This document shows positions 37,175 to 46,210 of a stretch of DNA of 64,000 bases, in pieces (within the stretch, counting starts at the first letter, position 1; every line of letters begins with the position of its first letter). Below the pieces are notes generated by a model. The model did no database searches. It was given only the letters and a program-made list of their open reading frames with translations, and was not told the origin of the DNA. Source of the stretch: Pseudomonas piscis. Lineage in GTDB: Bacteria; Pseudomonadota; Gammaproteobacteria; Pseudomonadales; Pseudomonadaceae. The stretch covers positions 1-64,000 of the forward strand of contig NZ_WHUV01000001.1 in the NCBI RefSeq assembly GCF_009380155.1, written 5' to 3'. Made by a program: the position numbers and the translations under genes.

Positions 37175-39007
37175 ATGTGTGGAATTGTTGGCGCCGTTGC
37201 TGAACGCAATATCACCGCCATTTTGCTGGAAGGCCTCAAGCGCCTCGAATACCGCGGCTACGACAGCGCCGGCGTGGCGGTTTTCACCAATACCGGCAAG
37301 CTCGAGCGCATGCGCCGTCCGGGCAAGGTGGCCGAGCTGGAGCAAGCCCTGGCCGGCGAGCCGCTGGTGGGCCGCCTGGGCATCGCCCACACCCGTTGGG
37401 CCACCCACGGCGCGCCTTGCGAACGCAATGCCCACCCGCATTTCTCCGGCGATCTGGCGGTGGTGCACAACGGCATCATCGAGAACCACGAAGCCCTGCG
37501 TGAACAACTCAAGGGCCAGGGCTACGAGTTCACCTCGGACACCGATACCGAAGTCATCGCCCACCTGCTGAACCACAAGCTCAAGGACCTGGGCGACCTG
37601 ACCGTGGCCCTCAAGGCTACCGTCAAGGAACTGCACGGTGCCTATGGTCTTGCCGTGATCAGCGCCAGCCAGCCGGATCGCCTGGTGGCGGCCCGTAGCG
37701 GCAGCCCGCTGGTGATCGGCCTGGGCCTGGGGGAGAACTTCCTGGCATCCGACCAACTGGCCCTGCGCCAGGTCACCGACCGTTTCATGTACCTGGAAGA
37801 AGGCGATATCGCCGAGATCCGCCGGGACAGCGTGCAGATCTGGGACATCGGCGGCAAGGCCGTGGAACGCGAGGCGGTGCAGTACCGCGATGGTGCCGAA
37901 GCGGCGGACAAGGGCGAATACCGCCACTACATGCTCAAGGAAATCCACGAGCAGCCATCGGTGGTGCAGCGCACCCTGGAAGGCCGCCTGAGCGCCAACC
38001 AGGTACTGGTCCAGGCCTTCGGTCCACAGGCCGCCGAGTTGTTCGCCAAGGTGCGCAATGTACAGATCGTCGCCTGTGGCACCAGCTACCACGCCGGAAT
38101 GGTCGCCCGTTACTGGCTGGAAGAACTGGCCGGCATCCCCTGCCAGGTGGAAGTCGCCAGCGAGTTCCGCTACCGCAAGGTGGTGGTGCAGCCCGACACC
38201 CTGTTCGTGACCATTTCCCAGTCCGGCGAGACTGCCGATACCCTGGCCGCGCTGCGCAACGCCAAGGAGCTGGGCTTCCTCGCCAGCCTGGCGATCTGCA
38301 ACGTCGGCATCAGCTCCCTGGTGCGTGAATCGGACCTGACCCTGCTGACCCAGGCCGGTCGCGAAATCGGCGTGGCCTCCACCAAGGCCTTCACCACTCA
38401 GCTGGTGAGCCTGCTGCTGCTGACCCTGTCCCTGGGCCAGGTACGTGGCACCCTGGCCGCCGGTGTCGAAGCCGAACTGGTGGAAGAGCTGCGGCGCTTG
38501 CCGGTCCGCCTCGGCGAAGCCCTGGCCATGGACAGCGTGGTGGAGAAGACCGCCGAGCTGTTCGCCGACAAGCACCACACCCTGTTCCTCGGTCGTGGCG
38601 CCCAGTACCCGGTAGCGATGGAAGGCTCTTTGAAGCTCAAGGAGATTTCCTATATCCACGCCGAAGCCTACCCGGCCGGTGAGCTCAAGCACGGCCCTCT
38701 GGCCCTTGTGGATAACGACATGCCGGTGGTCACCGTGGCGCCGAACAACGAACTGCTGGAGAAACTCAAGTCCAACCTGCAGGAAGTCCGCGCCCGTGGT
38801 GGCGAGCTGATCGTGTTCGCCGACGAGAAGTCGGGCATGGCCAATGGCGAAGGCACCCATGTTATCCACATGCCGCACATCCACGACATCCTATCGCCAA
38901 TCCTCTACACCATCCCGTTGCAGCTGCTGTCCTACTACGTAGCCGTGCTCAAGGGCACCGACGTCGACCAGCCACGCAACCTGGCCAAGTCGGTGACCGT
39001 GGAGTGA
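37175..39007 (+). CDS. glmS: Glutamine-fructose-6-phosphate aminotransferase (isomerizing)
   Basis: GlmS makes glucosamine-6-phosphate from fructose-6-P and glutamine, the first step to UDP-GlcNAc. The 610-residue protein has the nucleophile Cys2 (MCGIVG), the glutaminase domain to about residue 240, and two SIS sugar-isomerase domains ([10 protein letters not shown]). It ends with the conserved NLAKSVTVE. Perfect DnaA boxes lie at 38707-38715 and 38862-38870. A decayed copy of its codons 379-402 occurs at 55920-55983, across the glycan island. Confidence 0.98.
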   Translation: MCGIVGAVAERNITAILLEGLKRLEYRGYDSAGVAVFTNTGKLERMRRPGKVAELEQALAGEPLVGRLGIAHTRWATHGAPCERNAHPHFSGDLAVVHNGIIENHEALREQLKGQGYEFTSDTDTEVIAHLLNHKLKDLGDLTVALKATVKELHGAYGLAVISASQPDRLVAARSGSPLVIGLGLGENFLASDQLALRQVTDRFMYLEEGDIAEIRRDSVQIWDIGGKAVEREAVQYRDGAEAADKGEYRHYMLKEIHEQPSVVQRTLEGRLSANQVLVQAFGPQAAELFAKVRNVQIVACGTSYHAGMVARYWLEELAGIPCQVEVASEFRYRKVVVQPDTLFVTISQSGETADTLAALRNAKELGFLASLAICNVGISSLVRESDLTLLTQAGREIGVASTKAFTTQLVSLLLLTLSLGQVRGTLAAGVEAELVEELRRLPVRLGEALAMDSVVEKTAELFADKHHTLFLGRGAQYPVAMEGSLKLKEISYIHAEAYPAGELKHGPLALVDNDMPVVTVAPNNELLEKLKSNLQEVRARGGELIVFADEKSGMANGEGTHVIHMPHIHDILSPILYTIPLQLLSYYVAVLKGTDVDQPRNLAKSVTVE

Positions 39008-39035
39008 GTTATCCACAGCCGCTCAGTGCCTGTGA
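38980..39035 (+). promoter_or_regulatory. attTn7: attTn7 site (glmS 3' end and 25 bp downstream)
   Basis: The last codons of glmS are the recognition site of TnsD in Tn7-like elements, with insertion about 25 bp past the stop (near 39032). No Tn7 end or tns gene is visible here, so the site seems vacant or the insertion is old. A perfect DnaA box lies at 39009-39017, inside the site. Confidence 0.6.
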
Positions 39036-39065
39036 CTGTATGGAATAGCAATTGCTACATACACG

Positions 39066-39092
39066 TAAGCCCCCGTATTTACGGGGGTTTTC
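39066..39092 (+). terminator. Rho-independent terminator of glmS
   Basis: A stem of gtaagcccccgt / acgggggtttt type closes an ATTT loop and is followed by TTTT. It lies about 60 bp after the glmS stop. Confidence 0.85.
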
Positions 39093-39744
39093 CGTTTATG
39101 GACCAAGCTGTGACAATCGTAAGCGCGAATGCGAGTTGGTCTTGCGAAATGGTCGATAGTCTCATCAATACTTCAACCTCACTTGCCTGGTGGAGAAGTG
39201 TTTCTTCTAGTTTCCTCAACTGTTCTTGGTCGGCGTGGGTATTTTGAACCTTTTTCCCGGGACCTCTGTCTCTACGAACACCTGACCTTGTCATTGTTTG
39301 GTAGCGTCATTTTGTTATCGTCTAATTGAGATGGGGGATTCCCCTACAAGCATTATCAGTGCTTGCAAGGTGTGCTTGATGTGGTAGCGTTCAAAAGCAC
39401 TACCTCAGCGAGAATGCTAGTCATTGGCACTGTCTGACACTCGGAGTTACATCGAATGGATGACTTGGAGCGCATGGAGTGTCCGGTCGTATAGGCATCT
39501 ATTCGGATGGCTTATCGGATAACGAAGGACCTGTCGCCCTGGGAAGTGGACGCTGTGGGGGGCGCTACATTGCCCAAAGCTGCTGGATGTTCCGAGAGAG
39601 TAGGCATGCAGATCAGCTAATCGCTGAAGGCGAGATTTGAAGTTCTTAACCCATTCAAACCGTTCGTGGAGTCTAGCTATAACCAAACTTGGTGTAGCCC
39701 CACGGTAGTCATTTCAGTTCACAAGACAGGATCACCTGGCACAT
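39093..39744. other. 650-bp leader region before the glycan operon, no gene recognised
   Basis: No reading frame here resembles a known protein, and base composition is lower in GC than glmS. Two ops-like ggtagcgt motifs occur (39300-39307 and 39383-39390); the second sits in a small hairpin with ctacc. The promoter of the glycan operon must lie here, but no strong -35/-10 pair stands out. Confidence 0.5.
39383..39404 (+). promoter_or_regulatory. ops/JUMPstart-like element (RfaH-type antitermination?)
   Basis: ggtagcgt followed by a 5-bp stem partner ctacc matches the core of the enterobacterial ops element (GGCGGTAGCGT). A second ggtagcgt is at 39300-39307. Position in the leader of a long polysaccharide operon fits. 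The match is short and could be chance. Confidence 0.3.
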
Positions 39745-41271
39745 ATGGATGTATTGTTTGTTACGCCAGACTCATCAGCCAAGGCCTATCAAGGTTTGGC
39801 CGATGTATATTCTGCAATTGAACCGCCGACATGGTCGCTGCTTCTGGCTGAATCATGTCGCAGTCTTGGGTTCTCGGCAGCAATCCTTGATTGCGATGCT
39901 TTGAGGCTGACCCTCGAGCAGGCTGTACTGAACATCGAGGCCTATCAGGCGCGCCTGGTGGTATTTGTCGTTTATGGGCAAAACCCCAATTCCGGCACTA
40001 CAAGCATGATTGGAGCTCTTGAGCTAGCCAGCGCGCTCAAAGAACAGTCCTCGGCATTCAAGACCTGTTTTGTCGGCTCCCATGTCAGCGCCTTGCCCCA
40101 GGAAGTCCTGGCACATTCCTGCGTCGATATAGTTTTGCTCAATGAAGGTGTCTACGCTCTGCACTCGTTGCTCAGGAGCAACTTGGGCAATGACCTTCCC
40201 ACTATCAAGGGTATTGGTTATAAGCAATCCGGCCCGGCAAATTTCCCCATGCCGATGCTCAATCCACCGGAGCGCCTGGTTCCCCAGGAGCGCATGGACA
40301 TCGACCTGCCGGGATACGCGTGGGATCTGTTGCCCTATAAAGAGCGTCCCCTGGATCTGTATCGCGCACACTTCTGGCATGCAGGTTTCGACCACGGCAA
40401 CCGCACACCTTTCGCTGCGATATACACATCGCTGGGCTGCAACTTCGGTTGTAACTTTTGCATGATCAACATACTCAACCGGACCGACAACTCCGATGAT
40501 GTCGATGCTGCGAGTTTTCGAGGCATGCGTTTCTGGAGCCCGGCTTGGGTCATGCGCGAAATGGAGAAGCTGGCCAGACTTGGCGTGCACACTCTGCGTA
40601 TTAGTGACGAAATGTTCTTTCTTAACCGCAAGTTCTACCAGCCGATTCTGGAACAGGTTATAGAGCGTGAGTTCAACTTCAATATGTGGACGTATTCACG
40701 GGTCGATACTGTCCGTCGCGACGCTCTCGAGACTTTCAAGAAGGCAGGTGTGAACTGGTTGGCGCTGGGGGTAGAGGCAGGTAACCAGGTAGTGCGCCAG
40801 GAAGTTTCGAAGGGCTCGTTCAAGGAGGTCAACATTCGGGATGTTTGCAATGGTATCCGGGACGTGGGCATCAATGTAATCAGCAACTTCATCTTCGGAT
40901 TCCCCGACGACACCTTCGAAACCATGCAGGAGACGTTGAATTTAGCCGTCGAGCTGAATTGTGAGATGACCAATATGTACCCTTGCCAGGCACTGCCGGG
41001 AAGCCCTATGCACAGGATCGCTCGGGAGAACGGCTGGAAGTTGCCATCCCGATACGAGGGCTATGCCTTTTTATCCTATGAGTGCGAGCCACTGCCGACC
41101 AAGTACCTGTCGGCAGCCGATGTATTGAAATTCCGAGACGAAGCCTGGCAGCACTACTTTACCAACCCTGTATATCTGGACCTGGTCCAGGAGAAATTCG
41201 GCTTGATGCAGCGAAACAACATCGAAGAGATGACTCGCATAAGGTTGAAACGAAAACTGCTTGGGGACTAG
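39745..41271 (+). CDS. B12-binding-domain radical SAM protein, first gene of glycan operon
   Basis: The 508-residue protein has a cobalamin-binding-type Rossmann domain in the first 170 residues, without a DxHxxG motif, and a radical SAM domain with the cluster-binding cysteines CX3CX2C at 232, 236 and 239 (LGCNFGCNFCMIN). A GVEAGNQ motif lies near residue 350. Such class B enzymes often methylate unactivated carbons or rearrange natural-product skeletons. Substrate here is unknown; a sugar or lipid-linked glycan is inferred from context. It ends 3 bp before the GHMP kinase gene, so the two are co-transcribed. Confidence 0.85.
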   Translation: MDVLFVTPDSSAKAYQGLADVYSAIEPPTWSLLLAESCRSLGFSAAILDCDALRLTLEQAVLNIEAYQARLVVFVVYGQNPNSGTTSMIGALELASALKEQSSAFKTCFVGSHVSALPQEVLAHSCVDIVLLNEGVYALHSLLRSNLGNDLPTIKGIGYKQSGPANFPMPMLNPPERLVPQERMDIDLPGYAWDLLPYKERPLDLYRAHFWHAGFDHGNRTPFAAIYTSLGCNFGCNFCMINILNRTDNSDDVDAASFRGMRFWSPAWVMREMEKLARLGVHTLRISDEMFFLNRKFYQPILEQVIEREFNFNMWTYSRVDTVRRDALETFKKAGVNWLALGVEAGNQVVRQEVSKGSFKEVNIRDVCNGIRDVGINVISNFIFGFPDDTFETMQETLNLAVELNCEMTNMYPCQALPGSPMHRIARENGWKLPSRYEGYAFLSYECEPLPTKYLSAADVLKFRDEAWQHYFTNPVYLDLVQEKFGLMQRNNIEEMTRIRLKRKLLGD

Positions 41272-41274
41272 CCA

Positions 41275-42267
41275 GTGATATTGACTCGCACACCATACCG
41301 AATCTCCTTTTTTGGGGGAGGTACTGATTATCCTGGGTGGTATCGAAACGAAGGGGGCGTGGTCCTTTCCACTTCGATCGACAAGTACTGCTATATCAAC
41401 TGTCGTCATCTTCCGCCGTTCTTCGATCACAAGTACCGAATCGTCTATTCGGCAATCGAGAACGTGATGGACCCGAGCGAGATTCAACATCCCTCGGTGC
41501 GCGAAGTACTGCGCTACATGTGCTGCGATCAGGGCCTGGAAATTCATCACGACGGTGATTTGCCCGCACGCTCCGGATTGGGCTCAAGTTCATCGTTCAC
41601 CGTCGGACTTCTACATGCCCTGAAGGCGCTCAAGGGAGAGCAGGTTTGCCATGACTCTCTGGCGAAGATGGCTATTCACGTCGAGCAGAACCTGATCAAG
41701 GAGAGTGTAGGGTCCCAGGATCAGATTGCCGCGGCTTACGGTGGTTTCAACCGTGTCGATTTCCATCGGAGCGGCGATTTCAGGGTTACGCCGATCATCC
41801 TGCCCAATGAGCGCCTGGAGCACTTGCAGGACCACTTGATGCTGTTCTTCACCGGCTTTTCCCGTATTGCCTCAGAGATCGCCAAGAGCCAGATCCAGAA
41901 CATCTCGACCCGTCACAGCGAGCTGACACAAATCATGCAGATGGCGGATGAAGCGCTGTCGATATTGCAGTCTTCTGGTTCGCTTGATGACTTCGGTGCT
42001 CTGCTGCATGAGGGGTGGTGCCTGAAAAAGACCTTGTCGAATCGAATCAGCAACCCGGACCTGGACCATATCTATGAAGCGGCCCGTTCGGCTGGAGCGA
42101 TTGGGGGCAAGTTGCTAGGGGCAGGCGGTGGTGGTTTCATGCTGTTCTTCGTCAAGCCTGAACTGCAGCGACAGGTTCACGAGTGCTTGCAGGATCTGAT
42201 TCATGTGCCATTTCGGTTCGACAACTCGGGAAGCCGCGTGGTCCTTTATCAGCCCAACGGATTTTGA
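41275..42267 (+). CDS. hddA: GHMP-family sugar kinase, HddA-like (heptose-7-phosphate kinase)
   Basis: The 330-residue protein begins MILTRTPYRISFFGGGTDYP, has the GHMP ATP-loop PARSGLGSSSS (98-107) and the C-terminal LLGAGGGGFMLFF motif. This is the pattern of D-glycero-D-manno-heptose-7-phosphate kinase (HddA), which phosphorylates C1 en route to GDP-heptose. The HddC-like nucleotidyltransferase later in the operon supports it. The isomerase GmhA and phosphatase GmhB are not in this window and would have to come from elsewhere. The start is GTG at 41275. A kinase for a related sugar phosphate remains possible. Confidence 0.75.
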   Translation: MILTRTPYRISFFGGGTDYPGWYRNEGGVVLSTSIDKYCYINCRHLPPFFDHKYRIVYSAIENVMDPSEIQHPSVREVLRYMCCDQGLEIHHDGDLPARSGLGSSSSFTVGLLHALKALKGEQVCHDSLAKMAIHVEQNLIKESVGSQDQIAAAYGGFNRVDFHRSGDFRVTPIILPNERLEHLQDHLMLFFTGFSRIASEIAKSQIQNISTRHSELTQIMQMADEALSILQSSGSLDDFGALLHEGWCLKKTLSNRISNPDLDHIYEAARSAGAIGGKLLGAGGGGFMLFFVKPELQRQVHECLQDLIHVPFRFDNSGSRVVLYQPNGF

Positions 42268-42269
42268 GC

Positions 42270-43223
42270 ATGTCGCAACCTCTTTCCCAGCACGCACGGA
42301 TTTATATCGCCGGGCATCGTGGCATGATCGGCTCGGCTTTCCTCAGGCAGTTCAGAGCGGCGGGTTTCAACAACCTGATTCTGCGAGAACATCGAGAACT
42401 GGAGCTGACCGATTCATTGGCCGTTGATGCCTTTTTCGCCGAGCAACGTCCGGAGGTAGTGATCCTCGCGGCAGGCAAGGTGGGAGGTATCGTTGAGAAC
42501 CTGACCTACCCGGCTGATTTCATCACTTGCAATTTGGCGATCCAGAGCAACGTTATCCAGAGTGCTCACCGTTACGCTGCCAAACGTCTGCTGTTTTTCG
42601 GTTCTTCCTGCATGTACCCCCGCGAGTGCCCGCAGCCTATGGCTGAAGACGCACTGCTCAGTGGGAAGCCGGAGACTACTAGTATTGCCTACGCCGTGGC
42701 GAAGCTGGCGGGACTCCACATGTGCCTGGCTTACAACAGGCAGTATGGAGAACAGCGTTTCATTCCTGTAATCCCGAACAGCGTGTACGGCCCCAACGAT
42801 AATTTCGATCCGCAATCAGGGCACGTGTTGTCGGCACTGATCAATCGCTTCCACCGCGCGGTAGGGGACGGTGATCTTGTCACGACACTCTGGGGTAGTG
42901 GTCAGCCACGACGTGAGTTTCTCCATGCTGACGATCTCGCGAACGCTTGCCATCTGTTGCTGACTACTGAGCTTTCAGATGTCGAACTCCCCATCAATAT
43001 CGGTTCTGGCTACGACCTGTCGATCCGCGAACTGGCCCAGCTGATCGCTCGGGTCGTGGGTTATCAGGGCGATATCAGCTGGGATACCGGACGACCGGAC
43101 GGCACCATGCGCAAGTTACTCGACAGCTCTCGTCTGGCCACCCTGGGGTGGCAACCGGGTATTGAGCTGGAAGCTGGTATCCGTCAAACCTATGCCTCTT
43201 TTCTGGAGAGCGGCCATGCATGA
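42270..43223 (+). CDS. GDP-L-fucose synthase-like epimerase/reductase (extended SDR)
   Basis: The 317-residue SDR has the nucleotide motif GHRGMIG (15-21) and the catalytic set Ser112/113 (GSSCMYP), Tyr141 and Lys145 (YAVAK). It belongs with Fcl/WcaG and ColC, which epimerise and reduce GDP-4-keto sugars. Here it may act on a GDP-4-keto-(deoxy)heptose rather than fucose. I chose the ATG at 42270, 2 bp after the kinase stop; the frame extends back to 42183 but that part lies inside the kinase. The 3' end overlaps the next gene by 8 bp. Confidence 0.82.
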   Translation: MSQPLSQHARIYIAGHRGMIGSAFLRQFRAAGFNNLILREHRELELTDSLAVDAFFAEQRPEVVILAAGKVGGIVENLTYPADFITCNLAIQSNVIQSAHRYAAKRLLFFGSSCMYPRECPQPMAEDALLSGKPETTSIAYAVAKLAGLHMCLAYNRQYGEQRFIPVIPNSVYGPNDNFDPQSGHVLSALINRFHRAVGDGDLVTTLWGSGQPRREFLHADDLANACHLLLTTELSDVELPINIGSGYDLSIRELAQLIARVVGYQGDISWDTGRPDGTMRKLLDSSRLATLGWQPGIELEAGIRQTYASFLESGHA

Positions 43224-44049
43224 CATCGAACCGGCATTTGCCGCGAAACTTTCGGAAAAAGCAGACTGGGTCTGGCGTGAAACCCTGAAGATTCACCAGC
43301 GCTCGCCCGAAACGCGGGTTGCGTCGTCCCTATCTCCGATCGAGCTTTTCGTGACGCTTTACTACGGAGGCTTCCTGCGCCAGAAACCGACTGAACCGCT
43401 CTGGCCTGGCCGTGACCGCTGCATCATCAGCAAAGGCCACGGTTCCCTGTGCATGTATCCGATCCTCGCCGACCTGGGATTTTTCCCAGCCACCGAGCTT
43501 GAGCGCGTTTGCATGGCAGGCAGCTTTCTGGGTGGTATCCCGGATCCGGTGATTCCGGGTTACGAGACCATCAACGGCTCATTGGGCCATGGCGTAGGTG
43601 TAGGGGCCGGCATGGCGCTGGCATTGAAACGGCTAGAGCACGATCAACGCGTCTACGTTGTCACGGGAGATGGCGAATTGCATGAAGGCTCGAACTGGGA
43701 GGCCTTCATGTTCGCTGCACAGCATCGCCTCGACAACCTTACGGTTCTGGTGGACAACAACCAGATCAGCATGCTCGGGGCCACCGACGAAATAGTTTCC
43801 CATCGTGACCTGGAGGCCAAGTTCAACGCCTTTGGCTGGCAGGCGCAGGTCGTGAATGATGGCCACTCACCGCAAGCAATCGCCAAGGCATTGAATATCA
43901 GCCGCGCCAACGACCAGGGGAAACCTCAGGCCATCATCGTCAATACGCGCAAAGGCCATCGCGTGCCGGGGCTCGAGAGTGCGCCGTTGTCGCATATCAC
44001 GCCGATCGCACCAAACCTGATTGAGCAATTGCTGGGGAATGGACAATGA
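43216..44049 (+). CDS. Transketolase-like N-terminal subunit (TPP-binding)
   Basis: The 277-residue protein is the N-terminal (PP-binding) half of a transketolase. GHGVGVGAGMALALK (about 125-139) and the TPP-Mg motif GDG (151-153) ... NN (181-182) are visible. It overlaps its partner gene by 4 bp. Split transketolases of this kind occur in some archaea and in sugar clusters. In a glycan operon it may transfer a two-carbon ketol unit onto a keto-sugar nucleotide. The start is the ATG at 43216 after GGAGAG, overlapping the SDR end. Confidence 0.85.
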   Translation: MHDIEPAFAAKLSEKADWVWRETLKIHQRSPETRVASSLSPIELFVTLYYGGFLRQKPTEPLWPGRDRCIISKGHGSLCMYPILADLGFFPATELERVCMAGSFLGGIPDPVIPGYETINGSLGHGVGVGAGMALALKRLEHDQRVYVVTGDGELHEGSNWEAFMFAAQHRLDNLTVLVDNNQISMLGATDEIVSHRDLEAKFNAFGWQAQVVNDGHSPQAIAKALNISRANDQGKPQAIIVNTRKGHRVPGLESAPLSHITPIAPNLIEQLLGNGQ

Positions 44050-45017
44050 GTGAGATGCAGCCACAACCAAAACCACGCGCTATGCGTGATACGTTGCTCT
44101 CCTCGATCCTCGAGGCCATGGAAGGTGGCGATGTGTTTTTCGTCACCGCGGACTTTGGCTCCCCGGTGCTCGACCATATCCGCGAGCGTTACCCGCACCG
44201 CTTCGTCAACGTGGGCATCGCCGAACAGAACATGATCAACGTAGCTGCCGGCTTGGCATTGGAAGGGTTCAAGGTGTTCGCCTATGCGATTGCTCCTTTC
44301 ATCACCATGCGCTGCTTCGAGCAGATCCGCGTCAACTTGGGCCTGCTGTCCACCGCGCGCCCACTCAATGTCACTTTGATCGGAGTCGGGGCCGGCTATA
44401 GCTATGTGGTCTCTGGTCCCACCCACCAGTGCTATGAAGACCTTACTCTGATGCGAAGCCTGCCGAATATGCAGGTATTCTCTCCAGCCGATCAGGTGAC
44501 ATCCGGCATGTTGGCTCACCAATGCCTGGAGCGGCCCGGTATCAAGTACTTGCGACTGGATGCCCAGGTGCTACCCGTTATCTATGATCAGGCACTGCCG
44601 GATTTCAGCCGGGGTTTCCATGTACATGGAGAGGATGGTGCGCTTTGCCTGATATCGACCGGCTATATGACCCAGACCGCGCTGCACGTAGCCAGCGATC
44701 TGGCAGGGCAGGGGATCAAGGTCAACGTGGTGGATCTGTTCGATCTCAGCCTGTTCGATGAACAAGCCTTGGTGGCCCTGCTTCGGCAATCCCCCGGTGT
44801 CATTTCACTGGAGGAGGGTTTCCAGGGCGCTGGCGGACTGGACGCTCTACTGTTCAACCTACTGTCCAAACACATGCCTACCAAGCCATTTCTGAATATC
44901 GGCGTAACGCCGGAATATCGATTCGAGCTAGGTGACCGGCAAACCCTACATGAGCAGGTGGGGATCGGCCGACAGGCGGTCACCCAGAAAATCCAGGACT
45001 TCTACCAATCACTTTGA
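44046..45017 (+). CDS. Transketolase-like C-terminal subunit (pyrimidine-binding)
   Basis: The 323-residue protein is the second half of the split transketolase. Glu60 in the motif NVGIAEQNMINVAAGLA is the residue that activates TPP by contacting its pyrimidine ring. A C-terminal transketolase domain (about 190-310) follows. It overlaps the N-terminal subunit gene by 4 bp (ATGA), which supports a stable complex. It is distinct from the housekeeping TktA, which would be a single chain of about 665 residues. Confidence 0.85.
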   Translation: MSEMQPQPKPRAMRDTLLSSILEAMEGGDVFFVTADFGSPVLDHIRERYPHRFVNVGIAEQNMINVAAGLALEGFKVFAYAIAPFITMRCFEQIRVNLGLLSTARPLNVTLIGVGAGYSYVVSGPTHQCYEDLTLMRSLPNMQVFSPADQVTSGMLAHQCLERPGIKYLRLDAQVLPVIYDQALPDFSRGFHVHGEDGALCLISTGYMTQTALHVASDLAGQGIKVNVVDLFDLSLFDEQALVALLRQSPGVISLEEGFQGAGGLDALLFNLLSKHMPTKPFLNIGVTPEYRFELGDRQTLHEQVGIGRQAVTQKIQDFYQSL

Positions 45018-45037
45018 CTACGGAGCATCCGTTGACG

Positions 45038-46207
45038 ATGAAATACCCTCTGATGCGTAACAACATCTTGCGCGAGGACCTGGATGCGGTGATCGAACAC
45101 CTGCGCCAGGATGACCCCAAGCTGACCCACGGTGAGAACGTCAGAGCCTTCGAACAAGAATGGTCGAAATGGCTTGGAGTCGAGTACAGCGTATTTGTGA
45201 ACTCCGGCGCTTCGGCGAACCTGCTCACCATGGCTTTGCTCAAGCTCCGCTACCCGGAGGGCGGTGAAGTGGTGGTACCAACCCTGACCTGGGTTTCCGA
45301 TATTGCCAGCGTGCTGCAGAACGGCTTCACTCCAGTCTTCGTCGACATCGATCCACGTACGCTGTCGATGGCACCGGACCAGATCCTGAGCAAGCTGAAT
45401 GAGCGTACCCGTGCCGTATTCCTCACCCACGTGCAAGGATTCGACGGAATCGATGATGAGGTGATGCAGGAGCTGGAGCGCCGTGGCATTCCGCTGATCG
45501 AGGATGTGTGTGAATCACATGGTGCCGAACATAACGGTCGCCGCCTGGGTAGCCTGGGCTGGGTGTCCAACTTCTCCTTCTACTATGCCCACCACATGAG
45601 CACTATCGAAGGCGGGATGATCTGTACCAATGATCCACTGGTCTATCAGCAGGCACGCATGCTGCGTTCCCATGGCATGGTGCGTGAGTCCGATGATCCT
45701 GAGTTCCGCTCCCAATATCAGCAGGCGAACCCCGAGCTGAATCCGGACTTCATCTTTGCCTTCCCTGCATTCAATACCCGCAATACGGAAATCGGCGGCA
45801 TCCTCGGACGCATGCAGCTCAAGCGACTGTCCGCCAACGTTGAGCGTCGGACGCAGAACCTCCAGCGCTTCCTCAGCCGTATCGACCCCAAGAAGTACCG
45901 GACCGACTTCAAGCTGGAAGGCTCAAGTAACTATGCGTTCAACCTTATCCTGCGTGAGCCTGATGATGAGCTAGTACAGAAGCTAATGGCTCACATGAAA
46001 GAGGGCGGCATCGAGTTTCGCAGAGGTAGCGCCGGCGGCGGCAACCAAGTGCGTCAGCCTTACCTCAAGGGCATCGTGCCGGAAGGCTTCCATCGCGAGT
46101 TTCCAGAGACGGAGCACGTCCATTTCTATGGGTTCTATATCGGCAACTTCCCCGACTTGCGGGACGAGGAAATCGATGACCTGTGCCACTTCCTCAATAG
46201 CGTGTAA
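45038..46207 (+). CDS. DegT-family PLP enzyme with His for Lys: probable sugar 3-dehydratase (ColD-like)
   Basis: The 389-residue protein has the DegT/DnrJ/EryC1 fold: NSGASANLLTMALL, PTLTWVSDIASVLQNG, and a dyad at the PLP position. Where aminotransferases have Lys (SFxxxKNLTTGEGG), this has FYYAHHMSTIEGGM with His at 185-186. That substitution is the mark of the 3-dehydratases ColD and RfbH/E1, which use PLP or PMP to remove the C3 hydroxyl of a 4-keto sugar nucleotide. With HddA/HddC-like genes nearby, a GDP-linked sugar is likely. Start choice: ATG at 45038; TTG at 45032 is better spaced from GGAG and adds two residues. Confidence 0.8.
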   Translation: MKYPLMRNNILREDLDAVIEHLRQDDPKLTHGENVRAFEQEWSKWLGVEYSVFVNSGASANLLTMALLKLRYPEGGEVVVPTLTWVSDIASVLQNGFTPVFVDIDPRTLSMAPDQILSKLNERTRAVFLTHVQGFDGIDDEVMQELERRGIPLIEDVCESHGAEHNGRRLGSLGWVSNFSFYYAHHMSTIEGGMICTNDPLVYQQARMLRSHGMVRESDDPEFRSQYQQANPELNPDFIFAFPAFNTRNTEIGGILGRMQLKRLSANVERRTQNLQRFLSRIDPKKYRTDFKLEGSSNYAFNLILREPDDELVQKLMAHMKEGGIEFRRGSAGGGNQVRQPYLKGIVPEGFHREFPETEHVHFYGFYIGNFPDLRDEEIDDLCHFLNSV

Positions 46208-46210
46208 CTC

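Noticed and set aside
38980..39100. An inserted Tn7 at attTn7
   Set aside because: No Tn7 end (TGTGGGCGGACAA-type) or tns gene is visible.
39079..39294. 71-codon minus-strand frame after glmS
   Set aside because: It begins in the leader and covers the glmS terminator, with no family resemblance.
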